NCBI RefSeq assembly: GCF_031583575.1
Contig: NZ_CP134146.1
Location: forward strand, 4,216,001-4,280,000
Direction of reading: 5' to 3'
DNA: 64,000 bases
Source: Thalassotalea nanhaiensis
GTDB taxonomy: Bacteria > Pseudomonadota > Gammaproteobacteria > Enterobacterales > Alteromonadaceae
A program made the position numbers and the translations under genes. The notes beneath the pieces are model-generated. The model saw only the letters and a list, made by a program, of their open reading frames with translations. It was not told the DNA's origin and did not search any database. Below are positions 56,558 to 64,000 of this stretch, piece by piece (positions within the stretch are counted from its first letter, which is position 1; the number at the start of each line of letters is the position of its first letter).

Positions 56558-56909
56558 TTATGAGTAATTACTAGAAAATTTTAAAGTGGCAATTTTACCT
56601 GCTTTTTTCAACAATACCAATTCCATTAATTAGGTGATTAACTGAGAATGCTAGATAAAGTGTTATAACAATTGAAATTTGATAGAGATAGTTATTCATA
56701 TCTTTATTAAATTTCAGGTAGTTAAAACGTTTTAGCTAGGTTCCCAACGGGTAGCATTTATGTCTTTTATAAATGTTACTCAGCAAGCAGGTAATTGTTG
56801 GAAGTGGTATAAAACTAATAAGTGTTAACAAATTTATTCAAAGCCTGTGCTTAACAAGCATTAGTAGGTATTATATGCGTTATATATGTACTGATTTAAC
56901 GAGAACAAT
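56558..56909. other. Intergenic region rep-ubiK
   Basis: 352 nt without a credible gene. The middle is the MITE-like element of 56614-56810. The last 100 nt carry the ubiK promoter region, in which TGTTAACAAA at 56824 resembles a half of the island operator. That site is imperfect and distant, so it is not called a regulatory site. Confidence 0.5.
56614..56810. mobile_element. MITE-like element with ATACCAATT-type ends (2)
   Basis: 197 bp between rep and ubiK. The left end ATACCAATTCCATTAATT (56614-56631) matches the reversed right end ATACCACTTCCAACAATT with scattered differences, and both continue to CTGAG (left about 56642, right about 56783). It has no coding capacity. Its ends and a CCCAACGGGT interior block link it to the larger element at 37996. 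Confidence 0.55.
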
Positions 56910-57164
56910 ATGATTAACGCTAAAAAAATTGAAGATATCGCCAAACAAATTACTGAAGCAATTCCTCCAGGCGTAAAAAATGTGGCCACTGATTTCGAAT
57001 CAAAAGCGAAGCAAGTATTACAAAGTAAACTATCTCAATTAGACGTAGTTAGCCGTGAAGAGTTTGATGTACAAACACAGGTATTAATCAAAACTAGAGC
57101 TAAATTAGATGAAATGGCAGGCAAAATCGCCGAACTTGAAGAGAAAATAAAAACAGAAAGCTAA
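56910..57164 (+). CDS. ubiK: Ubiquinone biosynthesis accessory factor UbiK
   Basis: An 84-residue amphipathic coiled-coil protein (formerly YqiC) with IEDIAKQITEAIPPGVKNVATDFESKAKQVLQ and SREEFDVQTQVLIKTRAKLDEMAGKIAELE. UbiK pairs with UbiJ in the aerobic ubiquinone complex. It is monocistronic and convergent with rsmJ, 7 nt apart. Confidence 0.93.
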   Translation: MINAKKIEDIAKQITEAIPPGVKNVATDFESKAKQVLQSKLSQLDVVSREEFDVQTQVLIKTRAKLDEMAGKIAELEEKIKTES

Positions 57165-57171
57165 TATTAAC

Positions 57172-57975
57172 TTATGCTTTTGGAATGCCCTGGTTCACAT
57201 AAACATCAAAACGATTTTTCTTCATTTTGATACTCGTTGATGGTTTTTTACCATTTAACGGCTCTGCATAACTTGGGCGCTTCACCACGACTCTGTATTT
57301 TGCCAATGCTAATGCCTGATCCAATAAGTCATCAGCGTCAGGATCACTTCCCACCAATGTTTGAAATACCCGCATCTCCTTTTTAACGGCAGCAGACTTT
57401 TCTCGGTGTGGATACATTGGGTCAAGATAAACAACATCGATATCAGTAAGCTTGCTCATTGCATCAATTGAGGAAGCATTTATTAACGTTAAACGCTCAA
57501 TGAGCCAATCACCAATATCAGCATCTACCTTACCACGCTCTAAACCATCATCCAGTAGCGCCGCAACAGGTAACTGGCGTTCCATCATGGTAACTTTGCA
57601 GCCTAAACTCGCTAATAAAAAAGCATCTCGACCAAGCCCCGCAGTTGCATCCAATACATTTGGCTCAAAGCCATGTTTTAAACCAATTGCTTTGGCAATA
57701 TCTTGACCACGACCACCACCAAATTTACGACGATGAGCGACTGCACCACCAATAAAGTCAACAACAATACCGTCGAGCTTTGGCTCATCTGTTTTGTGCA
57801 ATTCTAATTGATGATCGGTAGCTAATAAGTAAAAAGGGCTTTTTACTTTTTTTAAATCTCGTAATTCACCACCGTAAGGTAATCCCCATTTTTGTGCAGC
57901 ATGCTCTGCTCGCATAATGTTGTTAAAACTATCAGCGAAAACTAAACAATGTGGTGATACGTTTGAGTCAGTCAT
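57172..57975 (-). CDS. rsmJ: 16S rRNA (guanine1516-N2)-methyltransferase RsmJ
   Basis: A 267-residue methyltransferase. The SAM motif is [20 protein letters not shown], and [30 protein letters not shown] holds the catalytic DPMYP. The [10 protein letters not shown] segment and the final FDVYVNQG are also typical. It modifies G1516 of 16S rRNA. Its start shares 1 nt with the stop of the upstream glycosylase gene. Confidence 0.95.
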   Translation of the reverse strand: MTDSNVSPHCLVFADSFNNIMRAEHAAQKWGLPYGGELRDLKKVKSPFYLLATDHQLELHKTDEPKLDGIVVDFIGGAVAHRRKFGGGRGQDIAKAIGLKHGFEPNVLDATAGLGRDAFLLASLGCKVTMMERQLPVAALLDDGLERGKVDADIGDWLIERLTLINASSIDAMSKLTDIDVVYLDPMYPHREKSAAVKKEMRVFQTLVGSDPDADDLLDQALALAKYRVVVKRPSYAEPLNGKKPSTSIKMKKNRFDVYVNQGIPKA

Positions 57976-58691
57976 TAATTTGTTGGTACTTGTTCTACAT
58001 GAAAATGATTATCACCGGTACTTAAAGCAATAAGGCGGCTGATCTTCTTTAAACTATAACCGCTTTGCTCACGCCATTCATTAAAGCATTGTTGAATAGT
58101 GTTTAAGCTGGTCTTGCTGGTAAGTCCGCCGGTGATTAACTCATGATTACGAAAATAACTTTCTACATCGCGACTCAACAAGAAGGTGTCCTTCCCTAAT
58201 GATCTAAGTGCATAAGGCCCGGTATTACCCCCTAAGCGCTGACCGTGCTTTTTAAGGTAACTCCATAAACCGATGATGTCACTTTCAGGCCAGGCAGCAA
58301 TAAATTCACTAAAGCTGCCCTGCTCAAGTTCAACATCATGGATCATATGGGCATTAGCCTTTATGGTTTGCACTTTTTTGAAATTGCGAATTATTTTTGG
58401 ATCTTGAGCTTTTCGTTCAAGCATCTCATCGGGCATCATTAATATTTTCTCAATATCAAAATTGAAAAAATGCTCCTCAAAACTAGGCCATTTATTTTCG
58501 ACCACGCGCCAAACAAAGCCTGATTGAAATACTTTTTTGGTGAATTCAGCCAAAAACCTATCATTACCCAACATTGCTAATTCAGCATTTGAATTTGCTA
58601 AGGTTTGATAAGGCGAAAGTAGCAGTTCGACATTATCTGCACCGCCCTTGCGATCGATTGCTCGTTGGTAAATTGACTGAATTTTTTCCAT
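57975..58691 (-). CDS. DNA-3-methyladenine glycosylase I-like (Tag superfamily) protein
   Basis: 238 residues, all-helical, with the Tag pattern [38 protein letters not shown] and a helix-turn family stretch [24 protein letters not shown]. Classical Tag (about 190 residues) carries zinc-site Cys/His residues near its N-terminus; they are not visible here, so activity on alkylated DNA is inferred. It is coupled to rsmJ downstream (1-nt overlap) and 24 nt after prlC's stop, so prlC-tag-rsmJ may be one operon. Confidence 0.78.
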   Translation of the reverse strand: MEKIQSIYQRAIDRKGGADNVELLLSPYQTLANSNAELAMLGNDRFLAEFTKKVFQSGFVWRVVENKWPSFEEHFFNFDIEKILMMPDEMLERKAQDPKIIRNFKKVQTIKANAHMIHDVELEQGSFSEFIAAWPESDIIGLWSYLKKHGQRLGGNTGPYALRSLGKDTFLLSRDVESYFRNHELITGGLTSKTSLNTIQQCFNEWREQSGYSLKKISRLIALSTGDNHFHVEQVPTN

Positions 58692-58715
58692 AATTTAAGT
58701 TATTTAATCCAATTA

Positions 58716-60758
58716 TTATGCATTAATGCCACTATGACGTAATAACGCATCTACTTGTGGCTCTCGACCACGGAATGCTTTAAATAACTCCATAGGCTCT
58801 TGTGAACCACCTTTTTCTAACACACACTCTAAAAAATCTTTGCCGGTACTTGCATTAAAAATACCTTCTTCTTCAAAGCGCGAATAAGCATCAGCAGATA
58901 ACACTTCAGCCCATTTGTAAGAATAATAACCTGCGGCATAACCGCCGGCAAAGATATGACCAAAGCTGTGTTGAAAACGATTAAACTCTGGCGCCTTAAC
59001 AACAGCATATTGAGCACGAACCTGATCAAGAATTTGTTGCACTTGATTGTCAGCTTTTGCATCAAAGTCAGCATGAATTTTAAAGTCAAAAATACTGAAT
59101 TCAAGCTGTCGTAACATTTGCATTGCCGATTGGAAGTTTTTCGCCGCCAACATTTTATCCAACATTTCTTGTGGTAATGATTCACCAGTTTCAAAATGTG
59201 ATGATAAAAACGCAAGGGCTTCAGGCTCCCAACACCAATTTTCTAAAAACTGGCTTGGTAATTCTACCGCATCCCATGGCACGCCATTAATACCAGCGAC
59301 ACCAGCGGCATTAATTTGAGTAAGCATATGGTGCAAGCCGTGACCAAATTCATGGAATAACGTTACCACTTCATCGTGAGTAAATAACGCCGGTTTATCA
59401 CCTACAGGCTTGGTAAAGTTACAGGTTAAAAATGCTACCGGTAATTGCACGGTATTTTTGCTTAACTGGCGACGACCCACACAGTCGGCCATCCAGGCAC
59501 CACCTCGCTTTTTATCACGAGCGTATAGATCTAAATAGAAGCTGCCTCGTAAGTTTTGGGTATTATCATAGACATCAAAAAAGCTAACATCTTTATGCCA
59601 AACATCAACGCCCGCTCGCTCTTTAATGGTTAAACCATATAAACGATGTACCACCTCAAACAAACCAGACACAACTTTATCTTCTGGGAAATATGGGCGT
59701 AGGTCTTCGTCTGATATAGAGTACTTAGCTTGTTTTAATTTCTCAGAATAATAAGCAAGATCCCATGGATTAAGTTGCTCAATATTAAGTTCGGTTTTAG
59801 CAAAGTCGGTCAATTGGTTGAGATCTTCACCACCTTGAGCTTTTGATTTACTAGCCAAGTCTTCTAAGAACCCTAGCACCTGCGTAGTGTTTTCTGCCAT
59901 TTTAGTCGCAAGTGACTCTTCAGCGTAGTTAGTAAAACCTAAGAGTTGGGCAACTTCATGACGTAGTGCCAATGTTTCTGTGATTAATGCTGAGTTATCA
60001 AATTCGCCAGCATTTGGGCCTTTATCTGATGCACGAGTAACATAAGCTACATACATTTTCTCGCGTAACGCTGCATTATCAGCATACATCATTACAGGTA
60101 AATAACTTGGTATATCAAGCGTGAATAACCAGCCTTGCTTTTCTTGTGACTCGGCCAATTGTTTAGCGCCGGCTAATGCACTTTCAGGCAAGCCGGTTAA
60201 CTCACCTTCATTGGTAATATTTATCGTGAATGCACCGGTTGCATCTAATACGTTATTACTAAAGTTAGAAGCAAGTTCTGACAATTTAGTTTGAATTTCA
60301 CCGTAACGAGCTTTTTTATCATCTTCTAAAGCAATACCTGATAATTTGAAATCTCGTAATGCATTACTAATGACTTTTTGTTGTGCAGCATTCAACGTGG
60401 CAAATTCATCGCTATTGGCAAGTTGTTGGTAGGCATTGAATAAACCTTTATGTTGACCAACCCATGTGCCGTATTCAGACAACATGGCTAAACAGGAATC
60501 ATAAGCATCACGTAGTTCATCACTGTTTACTACTGAGTTCATGTGTGACACTGGTGACCAAATTTTTTCAAGCTGATCATCAACCTCATCGATATAAGCT
60601 ACCAGGTTGTCCCAGGTAAAAGGTCCATCACTGGCAACGACCTGCTCAATGGCTTTTTTACCATTAGCAATCGCTTGCTCTACTGCAGGTTTAATATGAT
60701 CTGGTTTGATTTGGGAAAACTCAGGAAGGCCTGTTTGCTCTAGTAATGGATTGCTCAT
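58716..60758 (-). CDS. prlC: Oligopeptidase A (M3 family)
   Basis: A 680-residue cytoplasmic zinc oligopeptidase. The HEFGH motif (469-473) with the FHEFGHGLHHML context gives the zinc site; the third ligand, a glutamate, lies about 25 residues later (PSQFLENW). N-terminal NPLLEQTGLPEFSQIKPDHI is the family start. It degrades signal peptides and short peptides. It heads the minus-strand prlC-tag-rsmJ group. Confidence 0.95.
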   Translation of the reverse strand: MSNPLLEQTGLPEFSQIKPDHIKPAVEQAIANGKKAIEQVVASDGPFTWDNLVAYIDEVDDQLEKIWSPVSHMNSVVNSDELRDAYDSCLAMLSEYGTWVGQHKGLFNAYQQLANSDEFATLNAAQQKVISNALRDFKLSGIALEDDKKARYGEIQTKLSELASNFSNNVLDATGAFTINITNEGELTGLPESALAGAKQLAESQEKQGWLFTLDIPSYLPVMMYADNAALREKMYVAYVTRASDKGPNAGEFDNSALITETLALRHEVAQLLGFTNYAEESLATKMAENTTQVLGFLEDLASKSKAQGGEDLNQLTDFAKTELNIEQLNPWDLAYYSEKLKQAKYSISDEDLRPYFPEDKVVSGLFEVVHRLYGLTIKERAGVDVWHKDVSFFDVYDNTQNLRGSFYLDLYARDKKRGGAWMADCVGRRQLSKNTVQLPVAFLTCNFTKPVGDKPALFTHDEVVTLFHEFGHGLHHMLTQINAAGVAGINGVPWDAVELPSQFLENWCWEPEALAFLSSHFETGESLPQEMLDKMLAAKNFQSAMQMLRQLEFSIFDFKIHADFDAKADNQVQQILDQVRAQYAVVKAPEFNRFQHSFGHIFAGGYAAGYYSYKWAEVLSADAYSRFEEEGIFNASTGKDFLECVLEKGGSQEPMELFKAFRGREPQVDALLRHSGINA

Positions 60759-60830
60759 AATGCTGCTTATAATATTAGGGAGATAGTAATACTACTAGAG
60801 ATAAGTACTTTTAGTTGATTATTCAAGTAA

Positions 60831-60866
60831 CATTCAAAAAAAAGACGCCGTTGGCGTCTTTTCTTG
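60831..60866 (-). terminator. Terminator of the dicarboxylate/amino-acid symporter gene
   Basis: AAAAGACGCC and GGCGTCTTTT form a 10-bp stem with a short loop. On the minus strand a run of eight Ts follows. It lies 26 nt after the symporter stop and also stands between two minus-strand genes, so prlC has its own promoter. Confidence 0.88.
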
Positions 60867-60891
60867 TAGGTAATTAGTATGATGAGTTTAA

Positions 60892-62112
60892 TTATTCTTG
60901 CACGAGTTTATTCATGATCACCGCACATACTGCATCACCAGTAATATTTAACGCTGTTCTGATCATGTCAAAAATTCTATCCAAGGCGAATAATAATGGT
61001 AAACCTTCAATTGGAATTCCAGCAGCAAGTAACACGGCAACAACGAGGAAGGATGGCCCAGGTACGCCTGCTTGTCCTATAGCACCAATAGTCGATGTAA
61101 AGATGATAGCCACATAAGCCCCCATGCTTAATTCAACACCGAACATTTGCGCGAAAAATACCGCTACTAATCCATAATAAATAGCATTACCGCTCATATT
61201 TATGGTGGCACCTAAGGGTAATACAAAAGATGCTACCGAGTTTTTCACTTGTAATTCTTCTTCACATACTTCCATCGTTACTGGCAAAGTGGCCATGCTT
61301 GAAGCAGTTGATAGTGCTACCGCCTGAGGTTTTTTCATCTTCGATATAAAGTCTTTTACTGGTACATCTGATAAAAACTTCACCATTAGGGGGTACACAA
61401 TAAAGCCAAAGATAATTATCGCTAGTAAAAAAACCATAACCAACTTAACGATGATACCCAGTACATCAAAACCAAATGTGCCCACGGCATCAGCCATTAA
61501 ACCAAACACGCCTATAGGGGCAATAATCATCACTTTGTTTATCATCCATACAAACGCGTCAATGATTGTTGTAATTCCCGCTAAAAACGGTTTTGCTCGC
61601 TCAACGCCAACCTTAGTAATAGCAATACCAAAAAACATGCAAAATACGATTATTTGTAGAATGTTACTTGAATTTAATGATTCAAAAATGTTTGTTGGGA
61701 TCATCGCCAAAATGGTATCAAATACACCTGCCACTTCACCTTTATCAGCATAAGTATTGGCAAACATACTAGAAACCGCGGAAGTATCTACTCCTAATCC
61801 TGGCTTAAACAGTTCTCCTAGAAAAATAGCTAACAACACTGCAATTGCTGATGTAATCATGAAAAAAGCGATAGTACCAAAACCAACTTTCCCGGCAGAG
61901 GGACTAGCCCCTAAATTAGCTGCGCCAGAGATAATAGAAACGGCGACCAAGGGTACGACTAGCATAGTAATTAAATGAATGAAAATAGCCCCTAAAGGAG
62001 CAAAAACTGACGCGTCGGCTCCCATAAGTACACCAACAACAGCGCCAATCACCATAGCGATGACGACCTGTAATCCAATATTGTGCTTAAAGCCTTGTTT
62101 AACTGATGTCAT
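60892..62112 (-). CDS. Dicarboxylate/amino acid:cation symporter (DAACS family)
   Basis: A 406-residue membrane symporter of the GltP/DctA/SstT fold with eight helices and two hairpins. The serine-rich hairpin ALSTASSMATLPVTMEVCEEEL and the NMSG motif (GATINMSGNAIYYG) are present, as is GQAGVPGPSFLVVAVLLAAGIP. It imports an acidic amino acid or C4-dicarboxylate with Na+ or H+; the exact substrate is not clear. The 309-nt upstream gap holds a 9-bp inverted repeat. Confidence 0.92.
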   Translation of the reverse strand: MTSVKQGFKHNIGLQVVIAMVIGAVVGVLMGADASVFAPLGAIFIHLITMLVVPLVAVSIISGAANLGASPSAGKVGFGTIAFFMITSAIAVLLAIFLGELFKPGLGVDTSAVSSMFANTYADKGEVAGVFDTILAMIPTNIFESLNSSNILQIIVFCMFFGIAITKVGVERAKPFLAGITTIIDAFVWMINKVMIIAPIGVFGLMADAVGTFGFDVLGIIVKLVMVFLLAIIIFGFIVYPLMVKFLSDVPVKDFISKMKKPQAVALSTASSMATLPVTMEVCEEELQVKNSVASFVLPLGATINMSGNAIYYGLVAVFFAQMFGVELSMGAYVAIIFTSTIGAIGQAGVPGPSFLVVAVLLAAGIPIEGLPLLFALDRIFDMIRTALNITGDAVCAVIMNKLVQE

Positions 62113-62421
62113 AAATATCTCTTTGTTAATTTACGCTCGAGGGGAACCCTTAAATGCGCTATACATTTCAATACTGACAAATTTAACGCCCAGCAATTTG
62201 ATCTAAATAGCTTTTATACATCTTAGATCAAGCTTCTACTATATAAAAACATATGTAATTAGGATGTTAAGTGTATCAACCCTCATAAGCATAGCTTATG
62301 CCTCGTTTTGCAACTGAGAAACAGTTCGTTGAAATAAAATCTATGAAACTTCACTCTTATAGTTGAAAAATGTGTTGTTGAGCACAATTATTAAAGCATC
62401 TATTTTATTTAGGAATTATTC
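62113..62421. promoter_or_regulatory. Divergent region symporter / gor
   Basis: 309 nt with outward promoters for both genes. TTGATCTAA (62198-62206) and TTAGATCAA (62223-62231) make a 9-bp inverted repeat with 16 nt between the arms. CATAAGC-ATA-GCTTATG (about 62284-62300) is a second, smaller palindrome. Both resemble operator dyads, but their regulators are unknown. Confidence 0.45.
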
Positions 62422-63771
62422 ATGAGCCAACATTTTGACTACATAGCCCTTGGCGCTGGCAGCGGCGGAATCGCATCAATAAACCGAGCAGCAATGCACG
62501 GCAAAAAGTGTGCATTAATAGAAGCAAAAGCATTAGGTGGTACTTGCGTAAACGTTGGATGTGTTCCTAAAAAAGTAATGTGGTATGCAGGGCAAATTGC
62601 TGACGCAGTACACTACTCTAAAGATTATGGTTTCGATTTAACTGCTGGAAAATTAAATTGGGAAAAACTTGTTGAGAGTCGACAAGCCTATATTTCTCGT
62701 ATTCATCAGTCATATGACAATGGTTTGGCTAAAAATAACGTCACCGTTATCAATGGATTTGGTAAATTTATTGATAAAAATACCATTGAAGTAAATGGTG
62801 AAACCTATACAGCTGACAACATATTAATTGCCACTGGCGGTCGCCCTAGTGTGCCAAACATTCCAGGTGCGGAATATGGCATAACTTCAGATGGATTCTT
62901 TGCATTAAATGAACAACCTAAACGCGTAGCCGTGGTAGGCGCAGGCTATATTGCCGTTGAAATTGCCGGCGTATTAAACGCTCTAGGTAGTGAAACGACT
63001 TTATTAGTGCGTAAGCATAAACCATTACGTGATTTTGACGACATGATGTCAGATACCTTAGTTGAGATCATGGCGGCAGAAGGGCCAACCCTAAAAACAC
63101 ACTGCACGCCAAAAGAAGTCATTAAAAATAGCGACAACAGCTTAACGCTAGAACTAGAAAATGGTGAAGCTATTACCGTTGATGCAATTATTTGGGCCAT
63201 TGGTCGCGAACCAGCTACAGATAACATTAATATTAAAGCAACAGGCATAGAATTAAATGCTCGTGGGTTTATCGATACAGACAAATATCAAAACACTAGC
63301 GTTGAAAATATTTATGCTGTTGGTGATAACACAGGACGAGCACAACTTACACCTGTTGCAGTCGCTGCAGGTCGTCGTTTATCAGAACGTTTATTTAATG
63401 GTAAAACCGATGAGCATCTAGATTACAATCTGATCCCAACGGTAGTATTTTCACACCCAACAATTGGCACTATCGGCTTAACTGAGCAACAAGCTATCGC
63501 TTCTTTTGGTGATGAAGACATCACTGTTTATACCTCTCAGTTTACTTCTATGTATACCGCGGTAACACAGCATAGACAACCATGTAGAATGAAGCTTATC
63601 TGTCAGGGTAAAAATGAAAAAATTGTGGGTATGCACTGTATCGGACTTGGCAGCGATGAAATGCTACAAGGCTTTGCTGTGGCCGTTAAAATGGGCGCTA
63701 CCAAGGCTGACTTTGATAACACAATTGCAATACACCCAACAGCTGCCGAAGAGTTCGTTACTATGCGTTAA
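62422..63771 (+). CDS. gor: Glutathione-disulfide reductase
   Basis: A 449-residue flavoprotein. FAD site GAGSGG (11-16), redox disulfide in [13 protein letters not shown] (Cys42, Cys47), NADPH site [16 protein letters not shown] motif YAVGDN and the C-terminal His-Glu pair in [12 protein letters not shown] are all present. It keeps glutathione reduced, which the peroxiredoxin-glutaredoxin fusion and the GST of this window use. AGGAATT lies just upstream of the ATG. A terminator hairpin follows. Confidence 0.96.
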   Translation: MSQHFDYIALGAGSGGIASINRAAMHGKKCALIEAKALGGTCVNVGCVPKKVMWYAGQIADAVHYSKDYGFDLTAGKLNWEKLVESRQAYISRIHQSYDNGLAKNNVTVINGFGKFIDKNTIEVNGETYTADNILIATGGRPSVPNIPGAEYGITSDGFFALNEQPKRVAVVGAGYIAVEIAGVLNALGSETTLLVRKHKPLRDFDDMMSDTLVEIMAAEGPTLKTHCTPKEVIKNSDNSLTLELENGEAITVDAIIWAIGREPATDNINIKATGIELNARGFIDTDKYQNTSVENIYAVGDNTGRAQLTPVAVAAGRRLSERLFNGKTDEHLDYNLIPTVVFSHPTIGTIGLTEQQAIASFGDEDITVYTSQFTSMYTAVTQHRQPCRMKLICQGKNEKIVGMHCIGLGSDEMLQGFAVAVKMGATKADFDNTIAIHPTAAEEFVTMR

Positions 63772-63845
63772 CGGTATTATTCGACAATAAACACCAATAC
63801 CGGCTTTGTTAAGTTGGTGGTGTGTGGAAAAATCAAATTCGTATC

Positions 63846-63888
63846 AGCTCAATGACTAGAATTAAATTCGGAAATTGAGCTTTTTTTT
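63846..63888 (+). terminator. Terminator of gor
   Basis: AGCTCAAT (63846-63853) and ATTGAGCT (63874-63881) form an 8-bp stem with a 20-nt loop and run into TTTTTTTT. It lies 75 nt after the gor stop. The rest of the window to 64000 holds no gene that can be supported. Confidence 0.75.
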
Positions 63889-64000
63889 GTACTTTTTTTC
63901 TTGGCACTTTTGTTAATAAAAAGTGATGACTATAACCAAGTTAGCTGCAAGCCTTTATTTATCTGGGTAATCACTTTTTTACATTAAAAACAAAATTATC

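Noticed and set aside
56823-56832. TGTTAACAAA as a seventh island operator upstream of ubiK
   Set aside because: One arm is imperfect, the gene is unrelated to sugar use and there is no second copy.

Overview
The window is from a low-GC marine gammaproteobacterium of the Alteromonadales. The gene set and order (ftsY-ftsE-ftsX-rpoH, ccoG-srkA-dsbA, glmR-glmS, rsmJ/prlC/gor) and the many TonB/polysaccharide genes fit the Colwelliaceae (Colwellia/Thalassotalea-like). This placement is inferred from protein character, not from a search.

Region 1 (1-7.2 kb) is the end of an XrtA/PEP-CTERM exopolysaccharide locus: the tail of a Wzz-like chain-length protein, a tyrosine autokinase, an outer-membrane beta-barrel protein and an ExeA-like ATPase on the + strand. 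Convergent to these are the two-component pair PrsK/PrsR (PrsR is a sigma-54 activator). A tRNA-Arg(CCG) follows at 7.3 kb.

Region 2 (7.7-23.4 kb) is an accessory catabolic island for 3,6-anhydro-L-galactose (AHG), the unusual sugar of agar. It holds a FadR-type GntR regulator, an AldA-like aldehyde dehydrogenase, a KduD-like SDR, a zinc alcohol dehydrogenase, an enolase-superfamily cycloisomerase and a KDG kinase. It also holds two GH117-family glycosidases, a TonB-dependent receptor, a large lipoprotein that may be an undescribed glycosidase, and a GPH-type sugar symporter. Together they suggest this path: oligosaccharide uptake, trimming to AHG, oxidation to anhydrogalactonate, cycloisomerisation to 2-keto-3-deoxy-L-galactonate, epimerisation through a 2,5-diketo intermediate to KDG, then phosphorylation. 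No agarase, GH2 beta-galactosidase or KDPG aldolase lies in the window. Six near-identical palindromes (ATTGTTAACAAT type) sit in front of the island's transcription units and are very probably the operators of the local GntR regulator.

Region 3 (23.5-41 kb) is mixed: an SDR gene remnant, a glutathione transferase, a protein with two SSB-like OB folds, a TVP38-type membrane protein, RidA, dsbA/srkA/ccoG, the histidine-degradation pair hutG-hutF, glmR-glmS, a lone type IV pilin-like protein, a peroxiredoxin-glutaredoxin fusion, and an M61 peptidase. Several small non-coding mobile-like repeats occur here.

Region 4 (41-64 kb) is mostly core genome: a short DksA-like protein, a YdcH-like protein, a DMT permease, a 730-residue coiled-coil protein of unknown function, YjaG, dodecin, rsmD, ftsYEX, rpoH, two c-di-GMP-type proteins (one with a damaged GGDEF site), rep, ubiK, rsmJ, a Tag-like glycosylase, prlC, a dicarboxylate/amino-acid symporter and gor. 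The likeliest sources of new biology are the 668-residue lipoprotein and operator network of the AHG island, the tandem-OB protein, the coiled-coil protein and the ATACCAATT-ended repeat family.
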